Below are positions 32,836 through 40,356 of a DNA stretch of 44,622 bases, in pieces. A program made the translations under genes and the position numbers. The notes below the pieces were generated by a model that searched no databases, was not told the DNA's origin, and saw only the letters and a program-made list of their open reading frames with translations. The first letter of the stretch is position 1; every line of letters starts with the position of its first letter. The DNA comes from an uncultured Sutterella sp. (GTDB lineage Bacteria; Pseudomonadota; Gammaproteobacteria; Burkholderiales; Burkholderiaceae_F): assembly GCA_900544255.1 (NCBI GenBank), contig UQUM01000017.1:1-44622 (forward strand). Reading direction: 5' to 3'.

Positions 32836-34095
32836 ATGGTGCGGCGTTTTTTTCTGTGGGCGTTGACGGCGGCGGTATTGGCGGGATGTTCTTCCGCGCC
32901 CCCGGTGCCGCAGGAACCGGAACTCGAGGTAACGGCCGGGAAAGTCGCGGTGGAAAAAACGCCGGAACTCGTGATTGACACGGGGGTAGTGGAAAACGCG
33001 GTACGCGTTAAAAAAATACGGGCGCCGTTTGCGGACTTTGTATCGGTGCCTTTTGCCGAACTGCCGGAAGCTCGAACCGTGGATTGGCAAAATGCCCTGA
33101 AGGCGTTTCGCATTTCCTGCCGTGCCATGGGAACCAAGCCCTTGTGGCAGGACACTTGTGCCGGGGCGGTGCTGACGGATGATGCCGCTGCCTATGATTT
33201 TTTCAGCCGTGCGTTTGAAGCTTGGAAAGTAACGTCCCAGGAAGATAAGGCAAACCCCACGGATACCGGTCTCATGACGGGGTACTACGAACCGATGTTG
33301 AGAGGTTCCAAAACGCGTCACGGGGATTATCAATACCCCCTTTACGGCGTGCCGAACGACCTCATTACCGTGGATTTGGCGGGATTGCACCCGCAGTTAA
33401 AGGGGCTGAGACTTCGGGGAAAACTGGTGGGAAACCGCGTCGTGCCCTACGATACCCGAGGCGAAATCGAATCGCGCAGTGATCTGAGAGAAAAGGTACT
33501 TTGTTGGGTTGATGATCCGGTGGATGCGTTCTTTCTGCAGATTCAGGGCTCAGGGCGCGTGCTGCTGGAAGACGGTACGTTTATGCGGTTGGGGTATGCC
33601 GATCAGAACGGACACCCCTATAAGGCCGTAGGCGGTTGGCTCGTGGAAAACGCCGGGCTAAAACGCGAAGAAATGAGCATGCAGCGCATCCGTCAGTGGG
33701 TGCGGGAAAATCCGAAGCGCACCCGGGAATTGTTGGATACCAATCCCAACTTCGTGTTTTTTACGGAGCGTACGGGGTTTGCGGACGATGAAGGGCCGAT
33801 CGGTGCGCAGGGCGTGCCCGTGACCGGGGGTGCTACGGTGGCCGTGGATCGTCGGTATTGGCAGCTGGGGGTGCCGTTTTTGACGAAGGCGGATCAGGGG
33901 CGGCCGGCCATGCATTTCGTGCGTCCCGTTATTGCACAGGACACCGGTGGGGCGATTCGTGGCGTGATTCGGTTTGATTATTTTTGGGGATACGGTGATA
34001 TTGCGGGGCTGCAGGCCGGGCGACAAAAGAGCGAAGTTAAAGCGTGGGTCTTGGTGCCGCGCGGGAAAACGCCGGCGGATGTCATTGTTCGGTAG
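32836..34095 (+). CDS. mltA: Membrane-bound lytic murein transglycosylase A
   Basis: 419-aa lipoprotein with lipobox LAGC (Cys at residue 18). The MltA domain covers about 135-320 (LMTGYYEPMLRGSKTR, YDTRGEIE, FFLQIQGSGRVLLEDG, VNENPKR-like NPNFVFF). The 3D domain lies near 360-410 (QDTGGAIRGVIRFDYFWGYG) with the catalytic Asp in RFDYFWG. Cleaves peptidoglycan to anhydro-muropeptides at the outer membrane. Those products can feed the AmgK-MurU recycling route encoded at 10128. ATG at 32836, 12 bases after hemW. Confidence 0.93.
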   Translation: MVRRFFLWALTAAVLAGCSSAPPVPQEPELEVTAGKVAVEKTPELVIDTGVVENAVRVKKIRAPFADFVSVPFAELPEARTVDWQNALKAFRISCRAMGTKPLWQDTCAGAVLTDDAAAYDFFSRAFEAWKVTSQEDKANPTDTGLMTGYYEPMLRGSKTRHGDYQYPLYGVPNDLITVDLAGLHPQLKGLRLRGKLVGNRVVPYDTRGEIESRSDLREKVLCWVDDPVDAFFLQIQGSGRVLLEDGTFMRLGYADQNGHPYKAVGGWLVENAGLKREEMSMQRIRQWVRENPKRTRELLDTNPNFVFFTERTGFADDEGPIGAQGVPVTGGATVAVDRRYWQLGVPFLTKADQGRPAMHFVRPVIAQDTGGAIRGVIRFDYFWGYGDIAGLQAGRQKSEVKAWVLVPRGKTPADVIVR

Positions 34096-34131
34096 CCGCA
34101 GAAACGAATACGTGATGTGTTTTAACTTTTG

Positions 34132-34263
34132 CAAATCCTCCACTTTGTTGGAGGATTTGTTGTATGTGGTTAAAATACTCCAACAAAGTGGAGGATTTGT
34201 GAATATCTCGAAAAATTCTCCACTACGTTGAAAGATTTTTTGTTTTGCGAGAAAAAATCTTTC
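34132..34263. repeat. Palindromic repeat array with 40-bp period before an AAA-ATPase gene
   Basis: CTCCA starts similar units at 34138, 34178 and 34218, exactly 40 bases apart. Unit 1 is a hairpin with 11-base perfect arms (CAAATCCTCCA 34132-34142, TGGAGGATTTG 34149-34159). 34132-34153 and 34178-34199 are perfect 22-base inverted copies of each other. TGGAGGATTTGT repeats directly at 34149 and 34189. Unit 3 is degenerate and ends in a 12-base perfect inverted repeat, GAAAGATTTTTT (34230-34241) and AAAAAATCTTTC (34252-34263). A TAAAAT -10 (34171-34176) sits between units 1 and 2, with TTGGAG (34148-34153) at the -35 place. Confidence 0.85.
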
Positions 34264-34299
34264 ACTGTGAGGATGTCTGGTGTTGACTGAGGTAGAGCG

Positions 34300-35481
34300 A
34301 TGATTATTCGAGAACACTATTTGCAGAAAATTCGTCCTTTCGTTGAGTCAGATCTCATCAAGATCATCACCGGCATCCGTCGCTGCGGAAAGTCCGTCAT
34401 CATGGGGCAACTGGAAGCGGAACTTAAAGCGGCGGGGAAACGCACGATGAAATTCAACTTTGAGGATCGGGCGATTTCTCGTTCAATCCGTAATGCCGAC
34501 CAGTTGAGTGCCGCGGTGGAAGCTCAGTTGACGGAGGAGAAACTTTATGTTTTTCTGGACGAAATTCAGATGGTGGAGGATTGGAACATTGCCTGCCGCA
34601 GTTTGAGACTGAAGAACCTTTCGTTATTTGTCACGGGCAGCAATTCGAAATTGTTGTCAAAGGAATTCACGCATGAGTTATCGGGGCGTTACGTGTCGTT
34701 CCGCGTTCGGCCTTTTGTCTACCGGGAGTTGGCGCAGTATGCTGCGCAGCTGAATCACACGTATACCGTCACGGATTACCTGATTTTCGGCGGTTTTCCT
34801 AAGGTGGTGGAATTTGACACAAAAGAGAATCGGCTGCAGTACCTGCAGGATTTGGATGACACCATCGTCAGCAAAGATATTCAGAGTCGATATCGGGTGC
34901 GGCAGACGGAGTTGTTTCTGAGATTGACGGATTTTGTGCTGATGTCCAATGCACGCATTTTCAGTGCAGGTTCGATTCAGAAGTTTCTACGTAATGAACA
35001 TATCGGCGGTTCGTTGACGACGATCATGAAGTACCTTCATTACCTGGAGGAGGCGTACGTCATCAGCCCCATTAATCAGTTCTCAACCCGGGCAAAACGG
35101 GCGTTGAAGTACTACCAGAAAATTTATGATGAAGACGTTGCGTTCAACAGCATCCGACAGACGGGCGGACGCTGGGATCTGACGCACAATCTCGAAAACG
35201 TTGTGTACAACGAACTTTGTTATCGGGGGTTTGAATTATCGGTCTACACGAATGGTGAACAAGAGATCGATTTTTTGGCGGAAAAAGAAGGAAAGCAGTA
35301 TTTGATCCAGGTGGCCTACAGCATCGTCGAAGAGAGTACTTACCGTCGGGAATTTGCCCTGTTCAATAAGTTGGATCAGTCGCGGAAAAAGATCATCATC
35401 ACCAATGATGATGTGGATTTTTCAACGACGACGGTCACTCATCTGCGGCTGAAGGACTTTTTGACAGGCGCCGAACTTTGA
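34300..35481 (+). CDS. AAA_14/DUF4143-type ATPase (second copy of the class)
   Basis: 393 aa. Starts MIIREHYLQKIRPF. Walker A GIRRCGKS (25-32), Walker B YVFLDEIQ (83-90), sensor LFVTGSNSKLLS, and a C-terminal DUF4143 domain with a helix-turn-helix-like middle and the nuclease-like EQEIDFLAEKEGKQYLIQVAY. It belongs to a different sub-branch from the gene at 27989 (low identity by eye) and to the most common AAA_14 type. AT-richer than its neighbours. ATG at 34300 preceded by GAGGTAGAG. It lies between a 40-bp-period palindrome array and a TnpB remnant, both signs of an acquired region. Confidence 0.88.
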   Translation: MIIREHYLQKIRPFVESDLIKIITGIRRCGKSVIMGQLEAELKAAGKRTMKFNFEDRAISRSIRNADQLSAAVEAQLTEEKLYVFLDEIQMVEDWNIACRSLRLKNLSLFVTGSNSKLLSKEFTHELSGRYVSFRVRPFVYRELAQYAAQLNHTYTVTDYLIFGGFPKVVEFDTKENRLQYLQDLDDTIVSKDIQSRYRVRQTELFLRLTDFVLMSNARIFSAGSIQKFLRNEHIGGSLTTIMKYLHYLEEAYVISPINQFSTRAKRALKYYQKIYDEDVAFNSIRQTGGRWDLTHNLENVVYNELCYRGFELSVYTNGEQEIDFLAEKEGKQYLIQVAYSIVEESTYRREFALFNKLDQSRKKIIITNDDVDFSTTTVTHLRLKDFLTGAEL

Positions 35482-35558
35482 AAAGCTCCTCCGGGAGTGT
35501 GTAGATTTTTGTGTCTTGTGCGGGTTTACGGTTGAGCTTTGTTGCTCGCTAGCGAGGC

Positions 35559-35816
35559 ATGAACTCCCAAGTCACTTGGGACGAACAGAATCACAGTCTC
35601 TGCATTTTCCAAAACGGAAAGCGTTACCACTGCGATCTGAGTGCTTCGTACAACATCGGCACTCGGTATTTCGTCCGAGAAATTTTTAAGTCCCTGTCGG
35701 TGACGATGGGGCAGCGCATTGTGGCCAAAGTTCCGGAATGCGTGAAGAGAAGTACCTGCACCTTAAGTTCGCTCTTTAGGCTCCATGCGGAGTTGGGTTC
35801 TACAGAACACCAATGA
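35559..35816 (+). pseudogene. TnpB C-terminal remnant (IS200/IS605)
   Basis: 85 codons starting MNSQVTWDEQNHSLC. They contain GKRYHCDLSASYNIGTRYFVRE, the C-terminal end of TnpB where the zinc-finger strand leads to the last RuvC Asp (CDLSASYNI). The tail VPECVKRSTCTLSSL is a typical end of this TnpB branch. Codons further upstream in the same frame (CAGLRLSF) also look TnpB-like but are broken by TAG at 35550-35552 and at 35502. Only about a fifth of the protein remains, so it is a dead fragment. Its omega-RNA-like 3' end follows. Confidence 0.75.
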
Positions 35817-35841
35817 TCTGAGTGCAGCCTGCACCGAATTG

Positions 35842-35910
35842 AGGCAGTCCCTTCGATTACAAACGAGGGAAGCCTTTAGTCGAGGGAGACTTCACGATAA
35901 CTCGACTAAA
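35842..35910 (+). ncRNA. Possible omega-RNA (reRNA) 3' scaffold of the TnpB element
   Basis: Two consecutive stems follow the TnpB remnant. The first is AGGC-AG-TCCCTTCG / CGAGGGA-A-GCCT (35842-35875, AT-rich loop). The second is TTTAGTCGAG (35875-35884) with CTCGACTAAA (35901-35910), a perfect ten-pair stem. TnpB guide RNAs come from the 3' end of tnpB and the right transposon end, exactly this place. Whether the second stem is part of the RNA or the right-end hairpin, and where the element stops, cannot be fixed. Confidence 0.45.
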
Positions 35911-35940
35911 TTCCCTAAGGAAATTCGGGCCTTTCCTCCC

Positions 35941-35946
35941 TATAAT
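35941..35946 (+). promoter_or_regulatory. Probable -10 of erpA
   Basis: A perfect TATAAT 68 bases before the erpA ATG. No recognisable -35 at normal distance, so an activator (IscR-type control is known for erpA in E. coli) is possible. No clear IscR box was identified. Confidence 0.5.
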
Positions 35947-36013
35947 CGCCCGACTCAATAAGAATTTTTACGGTGCCGCACCCCTTGCGGCCCATTTGTC
36001 GGAGACAACAACT

Positions 36014-36382
36014 ATGTCTGAAACTCAGACTCAGACGGCCCCGGAAGCGGCTCCCGATCCCATCAAGTTTACGGACGCGTGCGTGGCGAAGGTGAAGGAA
36101 CTTTTGGCCGAAGACGGCAATCAGGGCATGATGCTCAGAGTGTTCGTGCAGGGCGGCGGCTGCCAGGGGTTCCAGTACGGCTTCCAGTTTGAAGAAAAGC
36201 CCGGTGAGGACGACACTCAAATGCACCGCGACGGCGTGACGTTCCTCGTGGATTCCCTGTCGTTTCAGTATCTCGTGGGCGCCGAAATTGATTACAAGGA
36301 TGACCTCGAAGGGTCTCAGTTCGTGATCCGTAATCCGAATGCGGTGACGACTTGCTCCTGCGGTTCGTCATTCTCGGCTTAA
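36014..36382 (+). CDS. erpA: Iron-sulfur cluster insertion protein ErpA
   Basis: 122 aa. A-type carrier that hands Fe-S clusters to target enzymes, including those of isoprenoid synthesis. The three cluster-binding cysteines are C50 (GGGCQGFQYGF), C114 and C116 (TTCSCGSSFSA); the last block is the ErpA form. ATG at 36014 with GGAG about ten bases before; the frame is open to a TTG at 35996 but adds nothing family-like. Single gene with its own promoter and strong terminators. Confidence 0.95.
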   Translation: MSETQTQTAPEAAPDPIKFTDACVAKVKELLAEDGNQGMMLRVFVQGGGCQGFQYGFQFEEKPGEDDTQMHRDGVTFLVDSLSFQYLVGAEIDYKDDLEGSQFVIRNPNAVTTCSCGSSFSA

Positions 36383-36395
36383 TTTCGATTGCCGA

Positions 36396-36452
36396 GAGCC
36401 GCCCTCGGGCGGCTCCAACCCCGTTCATCTTTTTTGGGTGAGCGGGGTTTTT
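36396..36452 (+). terminator. Tandem terminator hairpins after erpA
   Basis: First stem GAGCCGCC/GGCGGCTC (36396-36415, CTCG loop). Second stem AACCCCG (36417-36423) with CGGGGTT (36443-36449), running into TTTTT (36448-36452). Confidence 0.85.
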
Positions 36453-36525
36453 CATGGACGAAAACAACGAATTTCCCTGGAAGAATGGGTGAAAATTCAT
36501 GCGAGAGAAGATTTTTTCAACGTTT

Positions 36526-36556
36526 TTACAACTTGTAACGGCCGAACGTGTAAAAT
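36526..36556 (+). promoter_or_regulatory. Promoter/operator region of dcuC
   Basis: TAAAAT at 36551-36556 is a likely -10, directly preceded by TG. A perfect palindrome TTACAA-C-TTGTAA (36526-36538) covers the -35 place and may be an operator. It is not an FNR consensus (TTGAT-N4-ATCAA). Confidence 0.45.
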
Positions 36557-36573
36557 AATCTGAGTACTTTACC

Positions 36574-36714
36574 TTAGAGGGTGTTGCCGAAAGGCGTACC
36601 TAAAAAGGGAGAGCCGTCGGTGTTGCGGGTGACAAAAGCCTGCGGCACGCGGACGAACTTCAATGTTCCCCCATTGAAGACTCAACATAAAAATTGAAAC
36701 CTCATCACCGGAGG
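36574..36714 (+). promoter_or_regulatory. Structured 5' leader of dcuC
   Basis: Four stems can be drawn in the roughly 155-base leader. (1) TTAG...GCC-GAAA-GGC...CTAA, 36574-36603. (2) CGTC/GACG (36615-36618, 36652-36655) enclosing a ten-pair stem GTGTTGCGGG/CCTGCGGCAC with loop TGACAAAAG. (3) CTTCAATG/CATTGAAG (36658-36665, 36672-36679), perfect, loop TTCCCC. (4) CCTC (36700-36703) with GAGG (36711-36714), which is the ribosome site. No known riboswitch class was recognised. Confidence 0.5.
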
Positions 36715-36718
36715 ATGT

Positions 36719-37987
36719 ATGACCCTTACCGCATGGATTGCTCTTGCCGTCATTATTGTGACGGTCTGGGCACTCATTAAACGTTATGAGACACGTCTTG
36801 TGCTGATCGGCGCGGGCTTGTTGCTCTGCTGCATCAGTTTGGATCCGATGGCTGCGCTCAATCAGTTCGCCAAGTCCATGACGAACAACTCGCTCGTGAT
36901 GGCAATCTGCTCGTCGATGGGCTTTGCTTTTGCCGCAAGCTACACGAAGTGCGACCGTTCGCTCGTTCATTATCTGGCTGCGCCGGTGCGCGGTTTGGGT
37001 ATTTTCCTTATCCCCGTCTGCACGGTGATCACGTTCTTCGTGAACATCGCCATTCCGTCTGCTGCGGGCTGCGCCGCGGCCGTGGGTTCGACCTTGATTC
37101 CCGTAATGCTCCGCGCCGGCATTAAGCCCGCAGCTGCCGCAGCAGCGGTGTTGGCCGGTACGATCGGATCCTATCTCTCGCCCGGTACGTCTCACAACCC
37201 GTACGTGGCGAAGATGGCCAACATGGAAGTGATGGACTTCATCGGCTTCCACTCTACCTATTCGCTGATGTGCGGTGCGATCCTCGTCGTGGGTGTGCTC
37301 CTTGTCTGCCTCGTTCTGCGTGACAACAAGGGTGACGCGAATGCTCAGGTTGACGAAAGCAAGCTGCAGAAGCAGGACGACTTCACGCCTTCCGTTCTGA
37401 AGGCGCTCGTGATGCTCGTTCCCATCGCCATCCTCGTCTGCGGCAACCTCTGGGTTCCCGCGATCAAGATGGGCGTGGCTCAGGCTATGGTGATCGGTGC
37501 AATCTGCGCTTTGGCCGTCGGCCGTTGCAATCCGCAGGACCTCTCCAAGCAGTTCTTCAACGGCATGGGTAAGGGCTACGCCGACGTGATGGGTATCATC
37601 ATCGCTGCCGGCGTGTTCGCCGCAGGGCTCCGAGCCGCGGGTCTCATCGACGTCTGCGTTGATGCGCTGAAGAACGCCAATGAATACGCCCGCTGGGGCG
37701 GTGCGCTGGGTCCGTGGATCATGGGCGTCATCACTGGTTCCGGCGATGCCGCGACCTTGGCCTTCAACGAAGCCGTGACCCCGCACGCCGAAGCCTTCGG
37801 TATGTCCATCCCCGGTTTGGGCGCTCTCGCCTTCCTGACCGGTGCTCTGGGTCGTACGATGTCGCCTTTGGCCGGTGTGACGATTCTCGTCTCCGGTATC
37901 GCCATGGTGAGCCCGATCGAAGTCATCAAGCGCACGGCGCTTCCCTGCTTCGTCGCGGTGATCTGCTGCGCGTTGCTGATGGTTTAA
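36719..37987 (+). CDS. dcuC: C4-dicarboxylate transporter, DcuC family
   Basis: 422 aa, inner membrane, about 10-12 hydrophobic segments. Blocks shared with E. coli DcuC: GYADVMGIIIAAGVFAAGL, GSGDAATLAFNEAVTPHA, and LGRTMSPLAGVTILVSGIA...IEVIKRTALP near the end. Relatives export succinate or exchange C4-dicarboxylates during anaerobic growth. ATG at 36719 follows a strong GGAGG. Codon use is strongly biased (many GTG/CTC/GGC/AAG), suggesting high expression. The long structured leader with an occludable ribosome site points to post-transcriptional control. Confidence 0.9.
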   Translation: MTLTAWIALAVIIVTVWALIKRYETRLVLIGAGLLLCCISLDPMAALNQFAKSMTNNSLVMAICSSMGFAFAASYTKCDRSLVHYLAAPVRGLGIFLIPVCTVITFFVNIAIPSAAGCAAAVGSTLIPVMLRAGIKPAAAAAAVLAGTIGSYLSPGTSHNPYVAKMANMEVMDFIGFHSTYSLMCGAILVVGVLLVCLVLRDNKGDANAQVDESKLQKQDDFTPSVLKALVMLVPIAILVCGNLWVPAIKMGVAQAMVIGAICALAVGRCNPQDLSKQFFNGMGKGYADVMGIIIAAGVFAAGLRAAGLIDVCVDALKNANEYARWGGALGPWIMGVITGSGDAATLAFNEAVTPHAEAFGMSIPGLGALAFLTGALGRTMSPLAGVTILVSGIAMVSPIEVIKRTALPCFVAVICCALLMV

Positions 37988-38001
37988 TCCTGAAACGCTC
38001 T

Positions 38002-38070
38002 GAGCCTGCCGCGCCCTTTGGGCAGGCTCACAAAAAAGAAGCCGCCCGGATTCGTCTGAGGCGGCTTTTT
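38002..38070 (+). terminator. Two hairpins after dcuC, the second a Rho-independent terminator
   Basis: GAGCCTGCC/GGCAGGCTC (38002-38010, 38021-38029) is followed by an A-run. AAGCCGCC/GGCGGCTT (38039-38046, 38060-38067) then runs into TTTTT at 38066-38070. Confidence 0.85.
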
Positions 38071-38088
38071 CACGGCCGAAAATTTGGC

Positions 38089-38128
38089 AAAAAGAAACCC
38101 CGCGAACCGTTGACTGGAACGCGGGGTT
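38089..38128 (-). terminator. Rho-independent terminator of metG
   Basis: On the minus strand AACCCCGCG (38128-38120) pairs with CGCGGGGTT (38104-38096) and is followed by TCTTTTT. It lies just downstream of the metG stop, facing the dcuC terminator. Confidence 0.85.
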
Positions 38129-38142
38129 GTCGTCAGAAGGGC

Positions 38143-40227
38143 TTAGTGAAGACGCATGCCGGGTTCGGCACCGGCGTCGGGTTCAATGAGGTAAACGCTC
38201 TTCTTATCCTTCGGGTTGCTCGCGCAGAGTACCATGCCTTCGCTCACCCCAAAACGCATCTTGCGGGGGGCGAGGTTGGCGATCATGATGACGAGTTTCC
38301 CGACGATGTCTTCGGGCTTATAGAAAGCACGGATGCCGGAGAAGACCTGACGGATGCGGCCTTCGCCGACGTCGAGCATCAGCCGCAGGAGTTTGTCGCT
38401 TCCTTCGACGGTCGTGCATTCGACGACTTTGGCAACTCTGAGGTCGGTCTTCACGAAATCATCGATCGTGCAGATGGGGGCAATCGCTTCGCCGCCAGGG
38501 AGGTTCGCTTCGTCCTTCTTTTCTTCGGCGGCAGGCGCGGCGGTCTTGGTGCCGGGAATGAGGGCATCGAGGTGCTTTTTAAGATCCACGCGGCCCATCA
38601 GGTGCTGGTACTTCTCAATGGGGTTCGCGCTCGACAAGGGCTGGTTCACCGTATCCCACGTCTGTTCACCGCAGTGAAGGAACGCTTCGACGCGCTCGGC
38701 GGTGTGCGGCAGGATGGGCTTTAAGTAAAGCGTGAGGAGGCGGAAAGCTTCGAGCGCGACCGACGCCGTGCGCTGCAGATCGGCGGCTTTGGCGGGGTCC
38801 TTCGCTTGTTCCCAGGGCTTTTCCGCGTCCACGTACTCGTTGACGCGGTCCGCAAGTTCCATCACGCGGCGCACGGCCGTGGCGTATTCGCGGTTTTCGT
38901 AGGCGTCGCGGATCGCGGGAGCAGCTTCCCGGAGTTTTGTGAGAAGGGGATCCGTCATCGCGGCGTCCGACACTTTTCCTTCAAAGCGCGAGAAGATGAA
39001 GCCTGCAGCGCGGCTCGCGATGTTGATGTACTTGCCGATGAGTTCACCGTTCACGCGCGCCACAAAGTCCGTCTTCGTGAAGTCCACGTCTTCGACGCGG
39101 CTCGTCAATTTGGCGGCGAGGTAGTAGCGGAGCCATTCGGCGTTCATGCCGAGACGAATGTACTCTAAGGGGCTGATGCCCGTGCCGCGGGACTTGCTCA
39201 TCTTACGACCGTCGACGGTCACAAAGCCGTGCACGTTGACGTGATCCGGAACGCGGTAGGGTTTGCCGGCGAACTTGAGCATCGCAGGCCAGAAGAGCGT
39301 GTGGAAGTAGATGATGTCCTTGCCGATGAAGTGAATCTGTTCGGTCGAAGGATCGGAGAGTTCCTTTTCAAAGTCGAGTCCTGCCTTGGCACAGAACGCC
39401 TTGAAGCTTGCGAGGTACCCCACGGGGGCGTCGAGCCACACGTAGAAATACTTACCTGGGGCGTCCGGAATTTCAATGCCGAAATACGGGGCATCGCGGG
39501 AAATATCCCAGTCGGCCATGCCGCCGTCGGCGCCGAGCCATTCTTCGTCTTTGGCGAGCACTTCGGGCTGCACGCGGGGTTTGCCGTCCGCGCCGTTGCC
39601 GCGCGTCCATTCGCGCAGAAATTCAATCGCGCGCGGGTCGGACAATTTGAAGAAGTAGTGCGTGGACTTCTTGATGACCGGCGTCGTGCCCGACAAAGCG
39701 CTCTTCGGGTTCTTGAGATCCGTCGGGGCATAAACGGAACCGCAGACTTCGCAGCTGTCGCCGTACTGATCCTCAGCGCCGCACTTGGGGCAGGTGCCCT
39801 TGATGAAGCGGTCGGCGAGGAACATGTTCTTTTCGGTATCGTAGAACTGTTCGATGTCCTTCGTGTAAATGAGACCTGCAGCCTTCAGACGCCGGTAGAT
39901 GTCCTGCGAGAGTTCATGGTTCTCGGGGCTGTCGGTGCTGTGCCAAAAATCAAACTTGATGTAGAAATCGTCCAGGTATTCTTTGCGACCCGCGGCGATT
40001 TCGGCGACGAACTGCTGGGGCGTGATGCCCTTTTTCTGGGCCGCAATCATGATGGGGGCGCCGTGCGTATCGTCCGCGCCCACCCAATGCACGTTGTTGC
40101 CGCACATTCGTTCGTGACGCACCCAGATGTCGGCCTGGATGTATTCCATGATGTGGCCGATGTGGAAGGGACCGTTGGCGTATGGAAGCGCCGTTGTCAC
40201 GAAAAGATTGCGTTTCTTGTCAGTCAT
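38143..40227 (-). CDS. metG: Methionyl-tRNA synthetase
   Basis: About 694 aa, long form. Charges tRNA-Met. The class I motif is HIGH in PFHIGHIMEY and the second is KMSKS in DGRKMSKSRG. A zinc knuckle CPKCG...CEVCG (about residues 145-165) marks the E. coli-type enzyme. The C-terminal tRNA-binding (OB-fold) domain begins near DDFVKTDLRVAKVV. ATG at 40227 is preferred to an in-frame GTG at 40239. A hairpin with a T-run lies in its short leader. Divergent from mrp, an arrangement (metG/mrp) common in proteobacteria. Confidence 0.96.
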   Translation of the reverse strand: MTDKKRNLFVTTALPYANGPFHIGHIMEYIQADIWVRHERMCGNNVHWVGADDTHGAPIMIAAQKKGITPQQFVAEIAAGRKEYLDDFYIKFDFWHSTDSPENHELSQDIYRRLKAAGLIYTKDIEQFYDTEKNMFLADRFIKGTCPKCGAEDQYGDSCEVCGSVYAPTDLKNPKSALSGTTPVIKKSTHYFFKLSDPRAIEFLREWTRGNGADGKPRVQPEVLAKDEEWLGADGGMADWDISRDAPYFGIEIPDAPGKYFYVWLDAPVGYLASFKAFCAKAGLDFEKELSDPSTEQIHFIGKDIIYFHTLFWPAMLKFAGKPYRVPDHVNVHGFVTVDGRKMSKSRGTGISPLEYIRLGMNAEWLRYYLAAKLTSRVEDVDFTKTDFVARVNGELIGKYINIASRAAGFIFSRFEGKVSDAAMTDPLLTKLREAAPAIRDAYENREYATAVRRVMELADRVNEYVDAEKPWEQAKDPAKAADLQRTASVALEAFRLLTLYLKPILPHTAERVEAFLHCGEQTWDTVNQPLSSANPIEKYQHLMGRVDLKKHLDALIPGTKTAAPAAEEKKDEANLPGGEAIAPICTIDDFVKTDLRVAKVVECTTVEGSDKLLRLMLDVGEGRIRQVFSGIRAFYKPEDIVGKLVIMIANLAPRKMRFGVSEGMVLCASNPKDKKSVYLIEPDAGAEPGMRLH

Positions 40228-40251
40228 CGCTTTCTTCACTGTCTATGAGTC

Positions 40252-40277
40252 AATAAAAACCTGACGGAAAGTCAGGT
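40252..40277 (-). promoter_or_regulatory. Attenuator-like hairpin in the metG leader
   Basis: On the minus strand ACCTGAC (40277-40271) pairs perfectly with GTCAGGT (40265-40259) around TTTCC, followed by TTTTATT. This is terminator-like and lies about 25 bases before the metG ATG. A TACAAT at 40302-40297 (minus) could be the promoter -10, so transcripts would meet it first. No gene on this strand lies close upstream, so it is not a simple gene-end terminator. Confidence 0.5.
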
Positions 40278-40356
40278 ATTTCGAGGATAAACTCTCATTG
40301 TACTGCGTTCCCCGTGAACGTCGGCATTCCCTGATTTTCCCTACTGGATAAGAAGA

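Noticed and set aside
34132..34263. CRISPR array
   Set aside because: Units are 40 bp apart but only partly alike, inverted relative to each other, without uniform repeats and unique spacers, and no cas gene is near.
35842..35875. tRNA fragment (TTCGATT looks like a T-loop)
   Set aside because: No acceptor, D-arm or anticodon arm surrounds it; the stem is better explained as part of the TnpB guide RNA scaffold.
36569..37786. 405-codon minus-strand frame across dcuC
   Set aside because: It is the complement of dcuC, His/Glu/Arg-rich, and covers the leader and promoter of that gene.
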